Shown: piece by piece, positions 34,723 through 44,219 of the stretch
How positions within the stretch are numbered: position 1 is the stretch's first letter
Layout: every line of letters begins with the position of its first letter
Source: Damh-18 sp964390945
Lineage (GTDB): Bacteria; Patescibacteriota; Minisyncoccia; Phycocordibacterales; UBA918
Assembly (NCBI GenBank): GCA_964390945.1
Contig: CAYMIV010000004.1
Span: 1 to 63,946, forward strand
Reading direction: 5' to 3'
DNA length: 63,946 nt
The notes under the pieces: generated by a model
What the model saw: the letters and a program-made list of their open reading frames with translations, nothing else
Told to the model about the DNA's origin: nothing
Database searches by the model: none
Made by a program: the position numbers and the translations under genes

Positions 34723-35817
34723 ATGCGCATCGGCATCATCATGCATCCATGCGGGAACCAATCAAAAGGTCTCGAGCAATATGTGTTAGAGAGTACGGTT
34801 TCAATAATCCGGGAAGCAGACCCCAAAACCAAATTCACTGTTTTTGTGAAAGGGTATCCCGACACGAGCAGAATCCCACCGGGGACAATCGTGGTCAATC
34901 TCCCCAACACGTTTTACTGGACGCTCCACCTCCTTCTGTGGCGATCTCGGATTGATACCTTTGTCTTTTTTACGGAAACGGCTCCCTTTTTTCTTTGGAA
35001 AAAGAGCGTCATCGTGTTTTTCGACGCAGCGTACTACTACTTCGGCTCAAAAAATCTTTTTGCACGCATCAAAAGAAGGATTCGAATAGGATGGCGAAGA
35101 CAGATGCTCCGCGCTGCGCGGCACGTTGTGGCAATTTCCCAAGCGTCGAAAAAGGACCTCCTTGAAAAATTCTCCATCCCCGATAGTCATGTATCCGTCG
35201 TGTACCCGGGATTCAGGTCTTTGACGAAGCCAACCGGAACAGGCACACATGACATCGCCCCCTCTCGTCCATACTTTCTCGCCGTTGGTCCGATGAAAGA
35301 ACGCAAAAACACACTCGCAATTGTTGAGGCATTCATACGGCTTCGTAAGACGACCCGCCACACGCACTCACTCGTATTTGTGGGAAGAATGGTTGGCGGT
35401 CTCTATGAAAAACGGGTGAGAGAAGTTGTTGTTGCGAGCGGTCTTCGCGACGCAATACAGATTAAAACCAATGTTGAAGACGATGAGTTATCGTCTCTGT
35501 ACACCCATGCCGACGCACTCGTGTATCCGAGTCTCCTTGAAGGGTTTGGGTTTCCGATTCTCGAAGCACTCTCACTCGGGTGCCCGGTCATCACATCGGT
35601 AGCCACCGCAACAGAGGAGGTGGCTGGAAATGCGGGAATACTCGTCGATCCCCACAACACCGAAGAGATTACTGATGCAATGATTCAAGTTGCGGAAAAG
35701 AAATATGACCGTGAAATTTTTCTCAAACATGCCGAAGCACAGTGCGCACAATTTAGTTGGATTACTTCCGGAAAAGTTTGGAAAAAAATAATCACTGATT
35801 CACTTTATGAAACTTAA
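34723..35817 (+). CDS. GT4-family glycosyltransferase
   Basis: 364 residues from the ATG at 34723, one nt after the previous stop; the longer frame upstream overlaps the methyltransferase and is rejected. LAVGPMKERKNT and PSLLEGFGFPILEALSLG (E-x7-E) mark the donor half. The best-conserved GT4 of the run. Confidence 0.9.
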   Translation: MRIGIIMHPCGNQSKGLEQYVLESTVSIIREADPKTKFTVFVKGYPDTSRIPPGTIVVNLPNTFYWTLHLLLWRSRIDTFVFFTETAPFFLWKKSVIVFFDAAYYYFGSKNLFARIKRRIRIGWRRQMLRAARHVVAISQASKKDLLEKFSIPDSHVSVVYPGFRSLTKPTGTGTHDIAPSRPYFLAVGPMKERKNTLAIVEAFIRLRKTTRHTHSLVFVGRMVGGLYEKRVREVVVASGLRDAIQIKTNVEDDELSSLYTHADALVYPSLLEGFGFPILEALSLGCPVITSVATATEEVAGNAGILVDPHNTEEITDAMIQVAEKKYDREIFLKHAEAQCAQFSWITSGKVWKKIITDSLYET

Positions 35818-36967
35818 ACTTAAGGCGTGTTGGATATTGTGTCTCGTGACACTAAGGTTTTTGCTTCACGGCAGGGCGAACGATACCGGTCGAGAAATAA
35901 AGAAAATTCTTATCCTGCACGGCGGAAAACTTGGTGATATGATTTGCGCAACACCCGTTTTTCGTGCAATCAAAGAAAAATACCCACAGGCGAAAATTGT
36001 GGTAGTCGGGAACACGACAAACAAAATCACGCTCGAATACAATCCCGATGTCGATTCCTACATAGAGCTCAATGAATACAAAATTTTTGACACAATAGCA
36101 AAAATAAAAAAGGAAAATGCTGATTTTGGATGTATCGTCTCACCTGGAGCGGTTGGTCTTGCAATTTTATTCCTCGCGGGGATACCTCTCATTACGGCCC
36201 CGAGGGTCATACAGGGCTGGAGTCCCTATGAAACAAAGTCGTATAAGTTGATGTCTCATTTTGTCGTTACAAAGGGTTTTGCGGTAGGACAGTATATGCC
36301 ACGACAGTACTTGAAATTACTTGAACCAATTGGAATTTTTACCGATTCAACCAAGAAATATGTTTACTTTAGCACCCAAGCAGATGCAAAGATGGAGGAA
36401 CTCACTTCCTCCGTTAAGGTGAAATATAAATTGCTCGTTGGAGTTATGCCGGGAGCGGGAAATAAAATTAAACAGTGGCCCGCCGAACGCTTTGCGGAAG
36501 TTGCAAATCATCTCATCGAGAAGCATGGCGCTCGCATCTTCATCATCGGAAACGAGTCAAACAGGAAAGAGATAGACACCATGCGTGCCGGCGTGCGAGG
36601 ACAAGAGCACATTACCGACGCCACCAAGCTCTCGCTTGATGAACTTAAAGCGCTTATTTCCAAACTCGATATGACGGTGAGCGTTGATACCGGCCCTGTC
36701 TTTATCGCAGAGGCGCGGGGCATTCCCACCATAGACATAGGAGGAGTTATTCACGCTCATGACCAGGCGCCAAATGACGGCAAATTCCATATCCTCATTA
36801 CCTACGACGGCGAACCGCTTTTATGGTCAATGAACTGTCGAGTCTACGATTATGAAAAAGTCAGAAAGGGAATAGAAAGTATAACCGCTTCAGTTGTTAC
36901 GAATGCGGTTGACGAACTTGTGAAAAAGATAGAGGAAAAGAGAAAATTGACAGACACTTTAATTTGA
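35807..36967 (+). CDS. GT9 heptosyltransferase-like glycosyltransferase
   Basis: 386 residues. HGGKLGDMICATPVFRAIKEKYP (first 20 shown by the GGKLGDM motif, about 36-42) is the GT9 acceptor motif; GVMPGAGNKIKQWPAERFAEV and SVDTGPVFIAEARGIP are the donor-side signatures. GT9 enzymes typically transfer ADP-heptose onto LPS core, which CPR bacteria are not thought to make. HldE-like genes at 39443 and 41294 could supply the donor. Confidence 0.85.
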   Translation: MKLKLKACWILCLVTLRFLLHGRANDTGREIKKILILHGGKLGDMICATPVFRAIKEKYPQAKIVVVGNTTNKITLEYNPDVDSYIELNEYKIFDTIAKIKKENADFGCIVSPGAVGLAILFLAGIPLITAPRVIQGWSPYETKSYKLMSHFVVTKGFAVGQYMPRQYLKLLEPIGIFTDSTKKYVYFSTQADAKMEELTSSVKVKYKLLVGVMPGAGNKIKQWPAERFAEVANHLIEKHGARIFIIGNESNRKEIDTMRAGVRGQEHITDATKLSLDELKALISKLDMTVSVDTGPVFIAEARGIPTIDIGGVIHAHDQAPNDGKFHILITYDGEPLLWSMNCRVYDYEKVRKGIESITASVVTNAVDELVKKIEEKRKLTDTLI

Positions 36968-37034
36968 CGCAAGATTGCGGAAGATGTTGTTCGAAATGCG
37001 TTGAAATCAAACCACTCATTTTGGGAGAACGATA

Positions 37035-38570
37035 GTGAAAACCGCTAAGGTTTTGCTGGTGTACCCACCGACGCAGCTCATGCCGACGGAAATGCCGAGA
37101 CCCGATGGATCGCTCGGGCTCCTGTATCTTGCGGGGGCGCTCCTGCGCGCCAGCATCAAGACCGATGTGCTCGATGCAACGGTGGGCACTCCAGAACACA
37201 AGCTTGAGGAAACCTTTTACCGCAGAATTATGCAGGAGAATGGTCTCGTCAAAATTGGCCTGTCTGAAGACGAGCTCACTGAAATCATCGCGAGAGGCGG
37301 CTACAACATCGTTGGAATTAGTTGTCTCTTTACCCCGCAAACCAAGATGGCGCTCATGGTGGCGAGGGCTGCCAAGCGCGCGTCCGAAGACATTCTCGTG
37401 GTGGCCGGCGGTGTGAATGCTCGTAGCCTCCCGAAGATGTTTTTCGATGCAGGGGTGGACGTAATTTGCACTACCGAAGGAGAGGAAGTAATCGTAAACC
37501 TAGTTCGAGCATTCGAGCGGGGTGAACGTCTCCGAGTCTCTGGAACGATGGTGCGGGAACATGGCATGACCATTCGCCTGCCTGCGTCGAAGGATGACGT
37601 ACACAGCGATTTGGACCTGCTCCCGTTCCCGGCCTGGGAAAAACTCCCGTTTTTGCACTACGATACTCTTCGAGGTGGCGGTCGAGCGCAGAATCGGAGT
37701 GTCGAACGCACCGCATCAGCAATGTTTTCGCGGGGATGTCCGTTCGAGTGTCTCTTTTGTCACATCTCGAACGAAAAAGAACACCCGGAGGAATCGGGAG
37801 ACATCGGCAAGCTTCGACTGAAGTCAGAGGCTCGGGTGGTTGCGGAGCTCATACGTCTGCGAGAACTCGGTGTTCGCATGGTCTACCTTGAAGATGACTC
37901 GCTCCTCGCAAAGAAGGCGAGAATCAAGAGAATCTTTGCGCACCTCCGAGAGGTTGGCATTACGCTCAAGGATGTAAACGGGGTCAATCTTGTCCACTTT
38001 CTTAAGGGGAGGGGGCAAGGAGAGAAACCAAGCATTGATCGGGAACTCCTTGAACTTCTCTACGAAGCGGGCATGAACGAAATCGTGTTTCCCGTAGAGT
38101 CAGCGAGCCAACGAGTAATCGAGAAGTATGCAACAGGAAAGTTGAACCACGACATACTCGATGTTGTCGAGCTCGTCAGGGTTGCAGGTGAGGTTGGTAT
38201 CACGACACCGATTAACATGATGATTGGATTTCCGGATGAAACAGAGGAGGAAATCCAGCAGTCAATCGAACTCGGTCGTTGCCTCGTCGAGGCCGGAGCG
38301 CCGTACTGTTCGCTCTATATCCCCATCCCGTTCCCGGGCAGCCGCCTTTTCGAAATCGCAATCAATCAAGGGTACTTGAGAAAGGACTTTAACCCCGACG
38401 ATTTCAACTGGCGAAGGGCGGTGATGCAAAACACAACCGTCCCGCCCCGAAGAATCGAAGAGTTGCAGCGAGAGGGGTGGATGAACATTAATCCGCAAGA
38501 CTATGTTCAGAAGCGTCTCGCAATGAACGTTGTCGATCGGTGGAAGAGCGGTGAACCTGAAGTGCAGTAA
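37035..38570 (+). CDS. radical SAM protein with B12-binding-like domain
   Basis: 511 residues, GTG start with GGGAG 7 nt upstream. N-terminal cobalamin-binding-like Rossmann domain (about 5-150), but no DxHxxG motif is seen, so B12 may be absent. SRGCPFECLFCH (about 233-244) gives the three Cys of the 4Fe-4S cluster. The rest follows the radical SAM barrel (VYLEDDS, NGVNLVHF, PINMMIGFPDET). Such enzymes do methylation, ring changes or other radical chemistry on glycans, lipids or RNA. It is a single unit with its own terminator, unlike the GT operons beside it. Confidence 0.85.
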   Translation: MKTAKVLLVYPPTQLMPTEMPRPDGSLGLLYLAGALLRASIKTDVLDATVGTPEHKLEETFYRRIMQENGLVKIGLSEDELTEIIARGGYNIVGISCLFTPQTKMALMVARAAKRASEDILVVAGGVNARSLPKMFFDAGVDVICTTEGEEVIVNLVRAFERGERLRVSGTMVREHGMTIRLPASKDDVHSDLDLLPFPAWEKLPFLHYDTLRGGGRAQNRSVERTASAMFSRGCPFECLFCHISNEKEHPEESGDIGKLRLKSEARVVAELIRLRELGVRMVYLEDDSLLAKKARIKRIFAHLREVGITLKDVNGVNLVHFLKGRGQGEKPSIDRELLELLYEAGMNEIVFPVESASQRVIEKYATGKLNHDILDVVELVRVAGEVGITTPINMMIGFPDETEEEIQQSIELGRCLVEAGAPYCSLYIPIPFPGSRLFEIAINQGYLRKDFNPDDFNWRRAVMQNTTVPPRRIEELQREGWMNINPQDYVQKRLAMNVVDRWKSGEPEVQ

Positions 38571-38579
38571 AAGAACCTG

Positions 38580-38608
38580 GGCGGAGTGCAAACTCCGCCT
38601 TATTTTTT
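38580..38608 (+). terminator. terminator of the radical SAM gene
   Basis: GGCGGAGT and ACTCCGCC form an 8-bp stem with a GCAA loop, followed by TTATTTTTTATT. It ends at the 3' end of the convergent HAD gene. Confidence 0.85.
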
Positions 38609-38609
38609 A

Positions 38610-39422
38610 TTACGCAAAAAACCTTGTGAGAAGTCCTTTCGTTTTCTTCGGAACCTCTTCTCCACGGATGATAAATTTTTCAATCACGTGCGCAACCCCA
38701 TCATTGTCGACTGTGGGTGCAACATAATCGGCTTCCACCTTAAGTTTGTCGTCGGCATTTCCCATCGCCACCTTAAGACCACAGACTTCAAAAAGTGGCA
38801 TATCGTTTCGTGAGTCACCGACAGCGATAATCTCATTTTGGTTGAGACCACGCATACGTATGAGTTCCTGCACCGCATGTTGCTTGTTTGCTCCGGCATG
38901 AGTAATATACACCTCCTGTCGATACTCTCTGTTTTTGTCCCAGGAGTAGAATTTGTGGCAGGAAATATCAGGGATTGACTGAAGTTCTTTGAGGCACTCA
39001 TCGGAATCTTCTTTTGATGCAAAGTAACTTAGCTGCACCGCGAGCGGTTTATATATCGGATGGTCTTTTGGATTTTTGAACTCGACCCCATTGTCATTGA
39101 TGGTAAAAGAACCGATGTCGCGCGCATCTATGAGCGCAAGGATTCGGTCGATGCCTTCCCTGGTAATGGGTTGTTCCCAGAGAACCTCATGGGTTTTCGG
39201 GTCAACAATTTGTGAGCCACCGTTAATGACACAGGGCTTGTCCAGGTTGAGTGAACTAAAAGTCTCCTTGAGCCAATCGAGCGGGCGTCCGGAAACAAGG
39301 TGAACACCGACGGAATCTCTGATTTGATTCACCGCGTTTTGTACCACTTTTGACGGAATTGTGTGCGGACCGACCGGTACAAGAGTCCCATCGACATCCA
39401 GGAGCAATGATTTATACTTCAT
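38610..39422 (-). CDS. HAD-superfamily (Cof-type) phosphatase
   Basis: 270 residues. LLLDVDGTLVP (motif I, about 6-16), SGRPLDW (motif II), and GDSRNDMPLFEV (motif IV, about 212) are intact, with a Cof-type cap. It likely dephosphorylates a sugar phosphate. Divergent from the HldE-like kinase at 39443 with only 20 nt between, so the pair may be co-regulated and act in one pathway. Confidence 0.85.
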   Translation of the reverse strand: MKYKSLLLDVDGTLVPVGPHTIPSKVVQNAVNQIRDSVGVHLVSGRPLDWLKETFSSLNLDKPCVINGGSQIVDPKTHEVLWEQPITREGIDRILALIDARDIGSFTINDNGVEFKNPKDHPIYKPLAVQLSYFASKEDSDECLKELQSIPDISCHKFYSWDKNREYRQEVYITHAGANKQHAVQELIRMRGLNQNEIIAVGDSRNDMPLFEVCGLKVAMGNADDKLKVEADYVAPTVDNDGVAHVIEKFIIRGEEVPKKTKGLLTRFFA

Positions 39423-39442
39423 ATTTTGAGAAACATAATAGC

Positions 39443-40399
39443 ATGGCAAATCGAGAGACTACACAAAAATTCAAAAACACTAAAGTTCTCCTCATCGGGG
39501 ATACCATTGTTGATGTGTATACCTACTGCAATATTGTCTGTGAAGCTCCGTACGCGCCCATTTATGAAACTGAAAAAATTTCTTCCCAAGTATCATTCGG
39601 GGGTAACTCGCTTGTTGCTAATAATATGCTCGAACTCGGGGGTGAGGTTACCTTTATTTCAGTTATTGGAGACGACGCTGAAGCAAAGTACTATGACAGG
39701 TTTACGCATCCTAAGTTAAAGAAATTGTTCTTTACAGACAAGACAAGAAAGACCACTGTGAAAGAGCGCTGGTTTGCGGACGGCAAGGCACTTCTCCAGG
39801 TGAATCAGGTGGACAATCATGACCTTGGAAAAGATCTCGAAGAAAAGATTATGAAAGCTGTGGAACGCGAAGCAAAAAAAGTTGATGTGATTGTTGTTAT
39901 GGACCCGCAACATGGCGTGCTCACGAGAAATATCATTCAAAAACTTCTTACCGTGAGCAAGAAGTTTAATAAACCGCTCTATGTTGACGTGCAGGTATCG
40001 CACCGCAAGAGCAGACATCACTTATACAAGGGTGCAGATGCTTTTTTTCTTAATCAAAATGAGGCGAGTGCAGTGTACGCGCGCTTTGATCCGTCGAAAA
40101 CAACGACATTGCTCCAGATTGCCCGAAAACTTAATACGCGAAGGGTTGTTGTGAAGCTTGGAGAGCGGGGGTCTATTGCCTACATTGAGGGACGGCTCAT
40201 CAAAACCCCGCCGCATCCCGTTGAGGCGGTAGACGTTTGCGGGGCGGGAGATGCGTTTCTCGCCGCATTTTCTATCGCTCAAAGTCTTAGTATTGAAGAG
40301 TTGTTGCATCGTGCAAATGTGTGGGCCGGTCTTTCGACGACCATTCACGGGACTATACCTCCAAAGCGCAGAGATCTTCATAAGGCGCTTGGTCTGTAA
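39443..40399 (+). CDS. PfkB-family sugar kinase, HldE N-domain-like
   Basis: 318 residues. GDTIVDVYTY at the N-terminus, a Gly-rich FGGNSLVANN, and CGAGDAFLAAF (about 263-273, with catalytic Asp) define the PfkB fold. PAP-YETEKI and the overall order are close to the kinase half of HldE (heptose-7-phosphate kinase). The upstream ORF extension runs antisense into the HAD gene and is rejected; a CATAAT box sits just upstream. The nucleotidyltransferase half is a separate gene at 41294. Confidence 0.8.
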   Translation: MANRETTQKFKNTKVLLIGDTIVDVYTYCNIVCEAPYAPIYETEKISSQVSFGGNSLVANNMLELGGEVTFISVIGDDAEAKYYDRFTHPKLKKLFFTDKTRKTTVKERWFADGKALLQVNQVDNHDLGKDLEEKIMKAVEREAKKVDVIVVMDPQHGVLTRNIIQKLLTVSKKFNKPLYVDVQVSHRKSRHHLYKGADAFFLNQNEASAVYARFDPSKTTTLLQIARKLNTRRVVVKLGERGSIAYIEGRLIKTPPHPVEAVDVCGAGDAFLAAFSIAQSLSIEELLHRANVWAGLSTTIHGTIPPKRRDLHKALGL

Positions 40400-40416
40400 T
40401 TTTCACTCCACTGCGA

Positions 40417-40422
40417 TATACT
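40417..40422 (+). promoter_or_regulatory. -10 box of the transaldolase unit
   Basis: TATACT, giving a leader of about 60 nt before the SD-led ATG at 40491. Confidence 0.5.
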
Positions 40423-40490
40423 GACCAGTGGAACTTCTTTCCGGAGTGGCTAGTTTTAATCATCGTCGAATTTCATCGCGAGAGGCAACT

Positions 40491-41225
40491 ATGGAAATCA
40501 AGACACTGAAACAGCATTTGAAAATCAAACTGTTTGCCGATGGTGCAGACCTCGTTGCAATCAAGGAAATGGCGTCGAATCCGCTTGTCGAGGGTTTTAC
40601 GACAAACCCGTCGCTCATGAGAAAGGCGGGCGTCGCCGACTACCGTGAATTTGCCCGCGCCGCACTCAACGTCATTGGTGACCGACCGATTTCATTCGAG
40701 GTCTTTGCCGATGAGTTCGGCGAGATGGAGAAACAAGCACTTGCCATCGCGTCATGGGGAGAGAACGTATACGTGAAGATTCCGGTGACGAATACGAAGG
40801 GAGAGTTTTCAGGTGAACTCATCCGGCGCCTGTCGAAACGAGGTGTGCGGCTCAATGTGACCGCTCTCATGACACTTGATCAGGTGAAACGCGTGACAGA
40901 GTGTCTCACCAAGGAAACGCCCGCTGTCATCTCGGTCTTTTGCGGCCGAATTGCCGACACCGGTGTTAACCCTGTGCCGACCATGATGGAAGCCGCCAAG
41001 GTTATGGCTGTCATGCCGAAGGCGGAACTTCTCTGGGCAAGTCCGCGGGAGCTCCTCAACGTGTTTGAGGCAGATGGGGCGGGGTGCCACATCATCACCG
41101 CAACCACGGATGTTCTGAAGAAACTTTCCCTTGTCGGGAAAGACTTGGATGAATATTCGCTCGAGACGGTACAGATGTTCTACAATGACGCACAGGCGGC
41201 TGGTTATACGATTGCAACTCAATAG
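40491..41225 (+). CDS. transaldolase/fructose-6-phosphate aldolase family
   Basis: 244 residues, AGAGG just upstream of the ATG. FADGADLVAIKEM opens the barrel; GFTTNPSLM, YVKIPVT (Schiff-base Lys strand, about 85-91) and LNVTALMT follow, as in the small TalC/MipB transaldolases. It moves three-carbon units between sugar phosphates and could supply sedoheptulose-7-phosphate for a heptose pathway. Single unit with terminator at 41245. Confidence 0.85.
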   Translation: MEIKTLKQHLKIKLFADGADLVAIKEMASNPLVEGFTTNPSLMRKAGVADYREFARAALNVIGDRPISFEVFADEFGEMEKQALAIASWGENVYVKIPVTNTKGEFSGELIRRLSKRGVRLNVTALMTLDQVKRVTECLTKETPAVISVFCGRIADTGVNPVPTMMEAAKVMAVMPKAELLWASPRELLNVFEADGAGCHIITATTDVLKKLSLVGKDLDEYSLETVQMFYNDAQAAGYTIATQ

Positions 41226-41244
41226 CGAAGTGTTAGATTCAAAT

Positions 41245-41272
41245 GGCCGCTCATTCGTTTGGGCGGTCTTTT
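41245..41272 (+). terminator. intrinsic terminator
   Basis: GGCCGCTC pairs with GGGCGGTC (two G-T pairs), followed by TTTT. Confidence 0.75.
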
Positions 41273-41280
41273 CAATGGAT

Positions 41281-41286
41281 TATAAT
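41281..41286 (+). promoter_or_regulatory. leaderless -10 box
   Basis: TATAAT ends 7 nt before the ATG at 41294. Confidence 0.65.
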
Positions 41287-41293
41287 GATTCCC

Positions 41294-41794
41294 ATGAATA
41301 ATGACCGCACCAAGATAGTTTCGCTCGAAGTGCTTGCCACTATTGTGGAGAGATTAAGAGCAGAGGGAAAAAAGATTGTCAGCACAAACGGCACATTTGA
41401 CCTTCTTCATGTTGGGCACGTGAGGGGGCTTAAAGAGGCAAAGAATTTGGGCGACGTGCTCATTGTTGGACTAAACTCTGATTCCTCGGTGAGGGAATAT
41501 AAATCGCCGCTTCGCCCAATCATTCCAGAAGCAGAGCGAGCAGAAATGCTTGCTTCGCTCACCTGCGTCGATTATGTGGTGATTTTTGAAGAGACAGACC
41601 CAATTCGTTTCCTCGAAATTGTTAAGCCCGATATTCACGCAAAGGGTGAGGAATACGACCTGGAAAACCTCAAGGAAACACCCACAGTCAAAGCCAATGG
41701 GGGAGTCGTACGAAGCATCACTCGTGTGGGTTCGGAAGACGGAGTTAAATCAACATCAAAGATTATCGAGAAGATACTCAAAGCGTACGGATAG
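41294..41794 (+). CDS. nucleotidyltransferase, HldE C-domain-like
   Basis: 166 residues. STNGTFDLLHVGHVRGL (about 30-46, with HxGH) and GEEYDLENL, SITRVGSEDGVKST (ISSTKI-like region) match the ADP-heptose synthase (RfaE domain II) and related glycerol-3-phosphate cytidylyltransferases. It would couple a sugar-1-phosphate to ATP or CTP. With the kinase at 39443 it equals a split HldE. It overlaps the convergent cupin gene by 17 nt. Confidence 0.85.
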   Translation: MNNDRTKIVSLEVLATIVERLRAEGKKIVSTNGTFDLLHVGHVRGLKEAKNLGDVLIVGLNSDSSVREYKSPLRPIIPEAERAEMLASLTCVDYVVIFEETDPIRFLEIVKPDIHAKGEEYDLENLKETPTVKANGGVVRSITRVGSEDGVKSTSKIIEKILKAYG

Positions 41795-42920
41795 GCTCGG
41801 TAGTGTATATCAACAAAGTCGTCTCACTCATGTTTCTCACGGTCACCCCTGTGTTCGGCGTAATGAGAAATTCATTATTGCCCTCGAGTGAAAGGGGATT
41901 GTCGTTAAGTTCACCTTGACCGCTCCACAAAATCCCGGCTTGCGGGGTTTCTTTTTTTGGAACGATGAGGGTTCTGCCCGGTGGAACTTCCCATCCTTCA
42001 CCATAGAACATGTCAAAGAAAATTTGGTATCGCGTTCCCTCATTCCCGTGCTCTATTATTTTTGGTGCGTGGAAATATTTATCCTTGAGCCCCTGGTCTG
42101 TCGTATGTTCCCAATTGGTCGCTGTATCGATAAATTGGTCGGGGTCTTCCATACCGTCTCGCATAACGTGTTCGCTGTATTTGCTGGCGCGTTCCGCATC
42201 CTCTAATCGTTCGCCAAGCCGCCAGGAAGCATTCGCGTAGTCATCAGCCGGACGCTGTATTTCGAATGTTACATACGGACCCGGGGCATGGAGCGTTTTT
42301 TCAAGAACGGTCCACCCCGTGTTTGGTTCAATTTGGAATTCATTGAGGAGCTCAAACATCGAATCATCCTGCCCAAAACGCACAAGTCGTCTTTTAAACT
42401 CTTCTCTGGTCACGCCACTCTTTAAGCCAATTCGTGTGATGGCGCCGGTCTCGTCGCTCTTATTATATGGAGGCACATTCGTGGGTGGAAAAAAGTACGC
42501 CTCGGTTTTGTGGGGATGTACGTGCACGGGGATTGGGGGCACCTCTTTTGTTCCAAAACTTGTTTCTATGGGCGTTCCGCCGATATCAAGAATTTTCGTG
42601 AGAGGCCACGCATCGACATAATTTCCAAAAATTGACGATCCTGCGACAGATGCGAGCTCTTTGAGCGTCACCCACTCATTCCCAATCTGAATGTTTGTCA
42701 TTCCTTCTCCTTCCACTCGAATTGTGTTTTCCGCCCCGACCATTGACATAATCCAGAGCTCAACGGGGACATAACCGCGCGAATCGGCATTGGCGAGGGA
42801 ACTGTTCTTCGCGATGATGTCATTTCCGAAATAGGTATTTCGGTACACCAGCGCGCTTCGTGCGGTGAGAACCCCCCGTTTTTCATTCAGCCATTTTTCC
42901 ACCTCATTTTGTGTGACCAT
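41778..42920 (-). CDS. cupin sugar isomerase (ManA-like)
   Basis: 380 residues. VHVHPHKTEAYFFPP (about 133-147) is a cupin metal site (H-x-H and E), and TLHAPGPYVTFEIQRPADDYA resembles the HA-x-G and EIQ-x-x-D motifs of class I mannose-6-phosphate isomerases. The spacing is unlike textbook ManA, so the substrate may be another aldose or ketose phosphate. TATAGT precedes the start closely. Convergent with the HldE-like transferase. Confidence 0.6.
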   Translation of the reverse strand: MVTQNEVEKWLNEKRGVLTARSALVYRNTYFGNDIIAKNSSLANADSRGYVPVELWIMSMVGAENTIRVEGEGMTNIQIGNEWVTLKELASVAGSSIFGNYVDAWPLTKILDIGGTPIETSFGTKEVPPIPVHVHPHKTEAYFFPPTNVPPYNKSDETGAITRIGLKSGVTREEFKRRLVRFGQDDSMFELLNEFQIEPNTGWTVLEKTLHAPGPYVTFEIQRPADDYANASWRLGERLEDAERASKYSEHVMRDGMEDPDQFIDTATNWEHTTDQGLKDKYFHAPKIIEHGNEGTRYQIFFDMFYGEGWEVPPGRTLIVPKKETPQAGILWSGQGELNDNPLSLEGNNEFLITPNTGVTVRNMSETTLLIYTTEPIRTL

Positions 42921-43063
42921 GTTTCTTTGATGATACTATACCCGTCGATTTCAATCCAAATAAAGGTCTTTTCCGAATGTCATCCTCCACTTGCGTGGGT
43001 TATAATAAGTAACTATTATACGAATGGGGCGGTTTTATCGGGGTAAAACAAACAATACAGAGG

Positions 43064-43279
43064 ATGGGACTTAAAGAATCATGGGTGGGACGCCTGTTTT
43101 GGGACAAAAAATTTTTCCACTACACGTGGATTGGTCTTCTCGTGTCCGCCTCAAACGTATTTCTCCTGTGGCTTTTTATTGACATAATGGGCATCCCAAC
43201 CATAATTTCGGGTATTATCGTCGTGGGTATTACGTTTATTGTTCGCTACCTTCTCCTCATTTTCTTTAAGATTTTTTAA
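43064..43279 (+). CDS. half-length GtrA-like membrane protein
   Basis: 71 residues: a short basic N-terminus, then two hydrophobic helices (about 21-40 and 45-66). GtrA-type flippases have four helices; this looks like one half. A TATAAT box lies about 58 nt upstream, but no well-spaced SD is seen (GAGG abuts the ATG). It starts the GT2 gene unit: the next start is 10 nt away. A full GtrA follows at 44801. Confidence 0.55.
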   Translation: MGLKESWVGRLFWDKKFFHYTWIGLLVSASNVFLLWLFIDIMGIPTIISGIIVVGITFIVRYLLLIFFKIF

Positions 43280-43288
43280 TCAATTACC

Positions 43289-44212
43289 ATGATTTCGATA
43301 GTAATACCGGTTTTCAATGAAGAGGGAAGTGTTGCAACACTGCACGCCGAATTACTCTCTGCACTCAAAGGGCTCGGGGTCCCCTTTGAAATCATTTTTG
43401 TCGATGATGGCTCAACCGACGGGACGCTCAATGAACTTAAAAAGTTGCGTCCTGCCCACGTCATTTCGTTTTCGCGAAACTTTGGAAAATCACAGGCGCT
43501 TCAGGCAGGCTTCCGCGCTGCCAAGGGAGAACTGATTTTTACGATGGATGGCGATTTGCAGGACGATCCCAAAGAAATACCGAATTTCATTCACGAACTT
43601 GAAGAGGGAAACTACGATCTCGTCTGCGGGTGGAAGGAGCGGCGCCTCGACAGCGGCGCAAAACGTGCTGTATCTAAAATAGCAAATACACTCACGGGAT
43701 TTTTTACCGGCACCAGAGTGCACGACATGAACTGCGGCTTCAAACTCTATAGAAAACAGGTGGTCGATACGATTGATCTCTATGGCGATATGCATCGGTA
43801 TATTCCGGCGCTCGTTGCGTCGTCGGGCTTTCGTATCGGAGAGGTTTCAATCAACCATCGCAAACGCGTTCACGGAGTTTCCAAGTACGGCAACTTTAGG
43901 CGTCTTCCCAAAAGCGCCTTTGATTTCATAACGCTTCTTCTCATGCGGCGATTCATGGATCGCCCGATGCATTTTTTCGGTATTATGGGGACAGTTTTTG
44001 GTCTTGCGGGCGTCATAATACTTGCTGACCTCGCCTATGTGAAGATTGTGAACGGTGAAGCAATCGGACACCGACCACTCCTCATGCTCGGGGTATTGCT
44101 CCTCGTAATCGGCGTACAACTTTTTTCATCTGGTTTTCTCGGAGAACTTCTCATCCGTCAGGGCAATCGGAGAAAGATATACACCATTCGTGAAGAAATT
44201 GACGAAAAATAG
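43289..44212 (+). CDS. polyprenyl-phosphate GT2 glycosyltransferase
   Basis: 307 residues. N-terminal GT-A domain with IPVFNEEGS, FVDDGSTDGT (about 32-41) and MDGDLQDDP (DxD-like, about 86), then two C-terminal helices (about 228-252 and 262-285). That is the layout of ArnC/GtrB/CsbB enzymes, which load a sugar onto undecaprenyl phosphate in the inner leaflet. Its GtrA partners flank it (43064, 44801). Confidence 0.9.
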   Translation: MISIVIPVFNEEGSVATLHAELLSALKGLGVPFEIIFVDDGSTDGTLNELKKLRPAHVISFSRNFGKSQALQAGFRAAKGELIFTMDGDLQDDPKEIPNFIHELEEGNYDLVCGWKERRLDSGAKRAVSKIANTLTGFFTGTRVHDMNCGFKLYRKQVVDTIDLYGDMHRYIPALVASSGFRIGEVSINHRKRVHGVSKYGNFRRLPKSAFDFITLLLMRRFMDRPMHFFGIMGTVFGLAGVIILADLAYVKIVNGEAIGHRPLLMLGVLLLVIGVQLFSSGFLGELLIRQGNRRKIYTIREEIDEK

Positions 44213-44219
44213 CCCTGCC

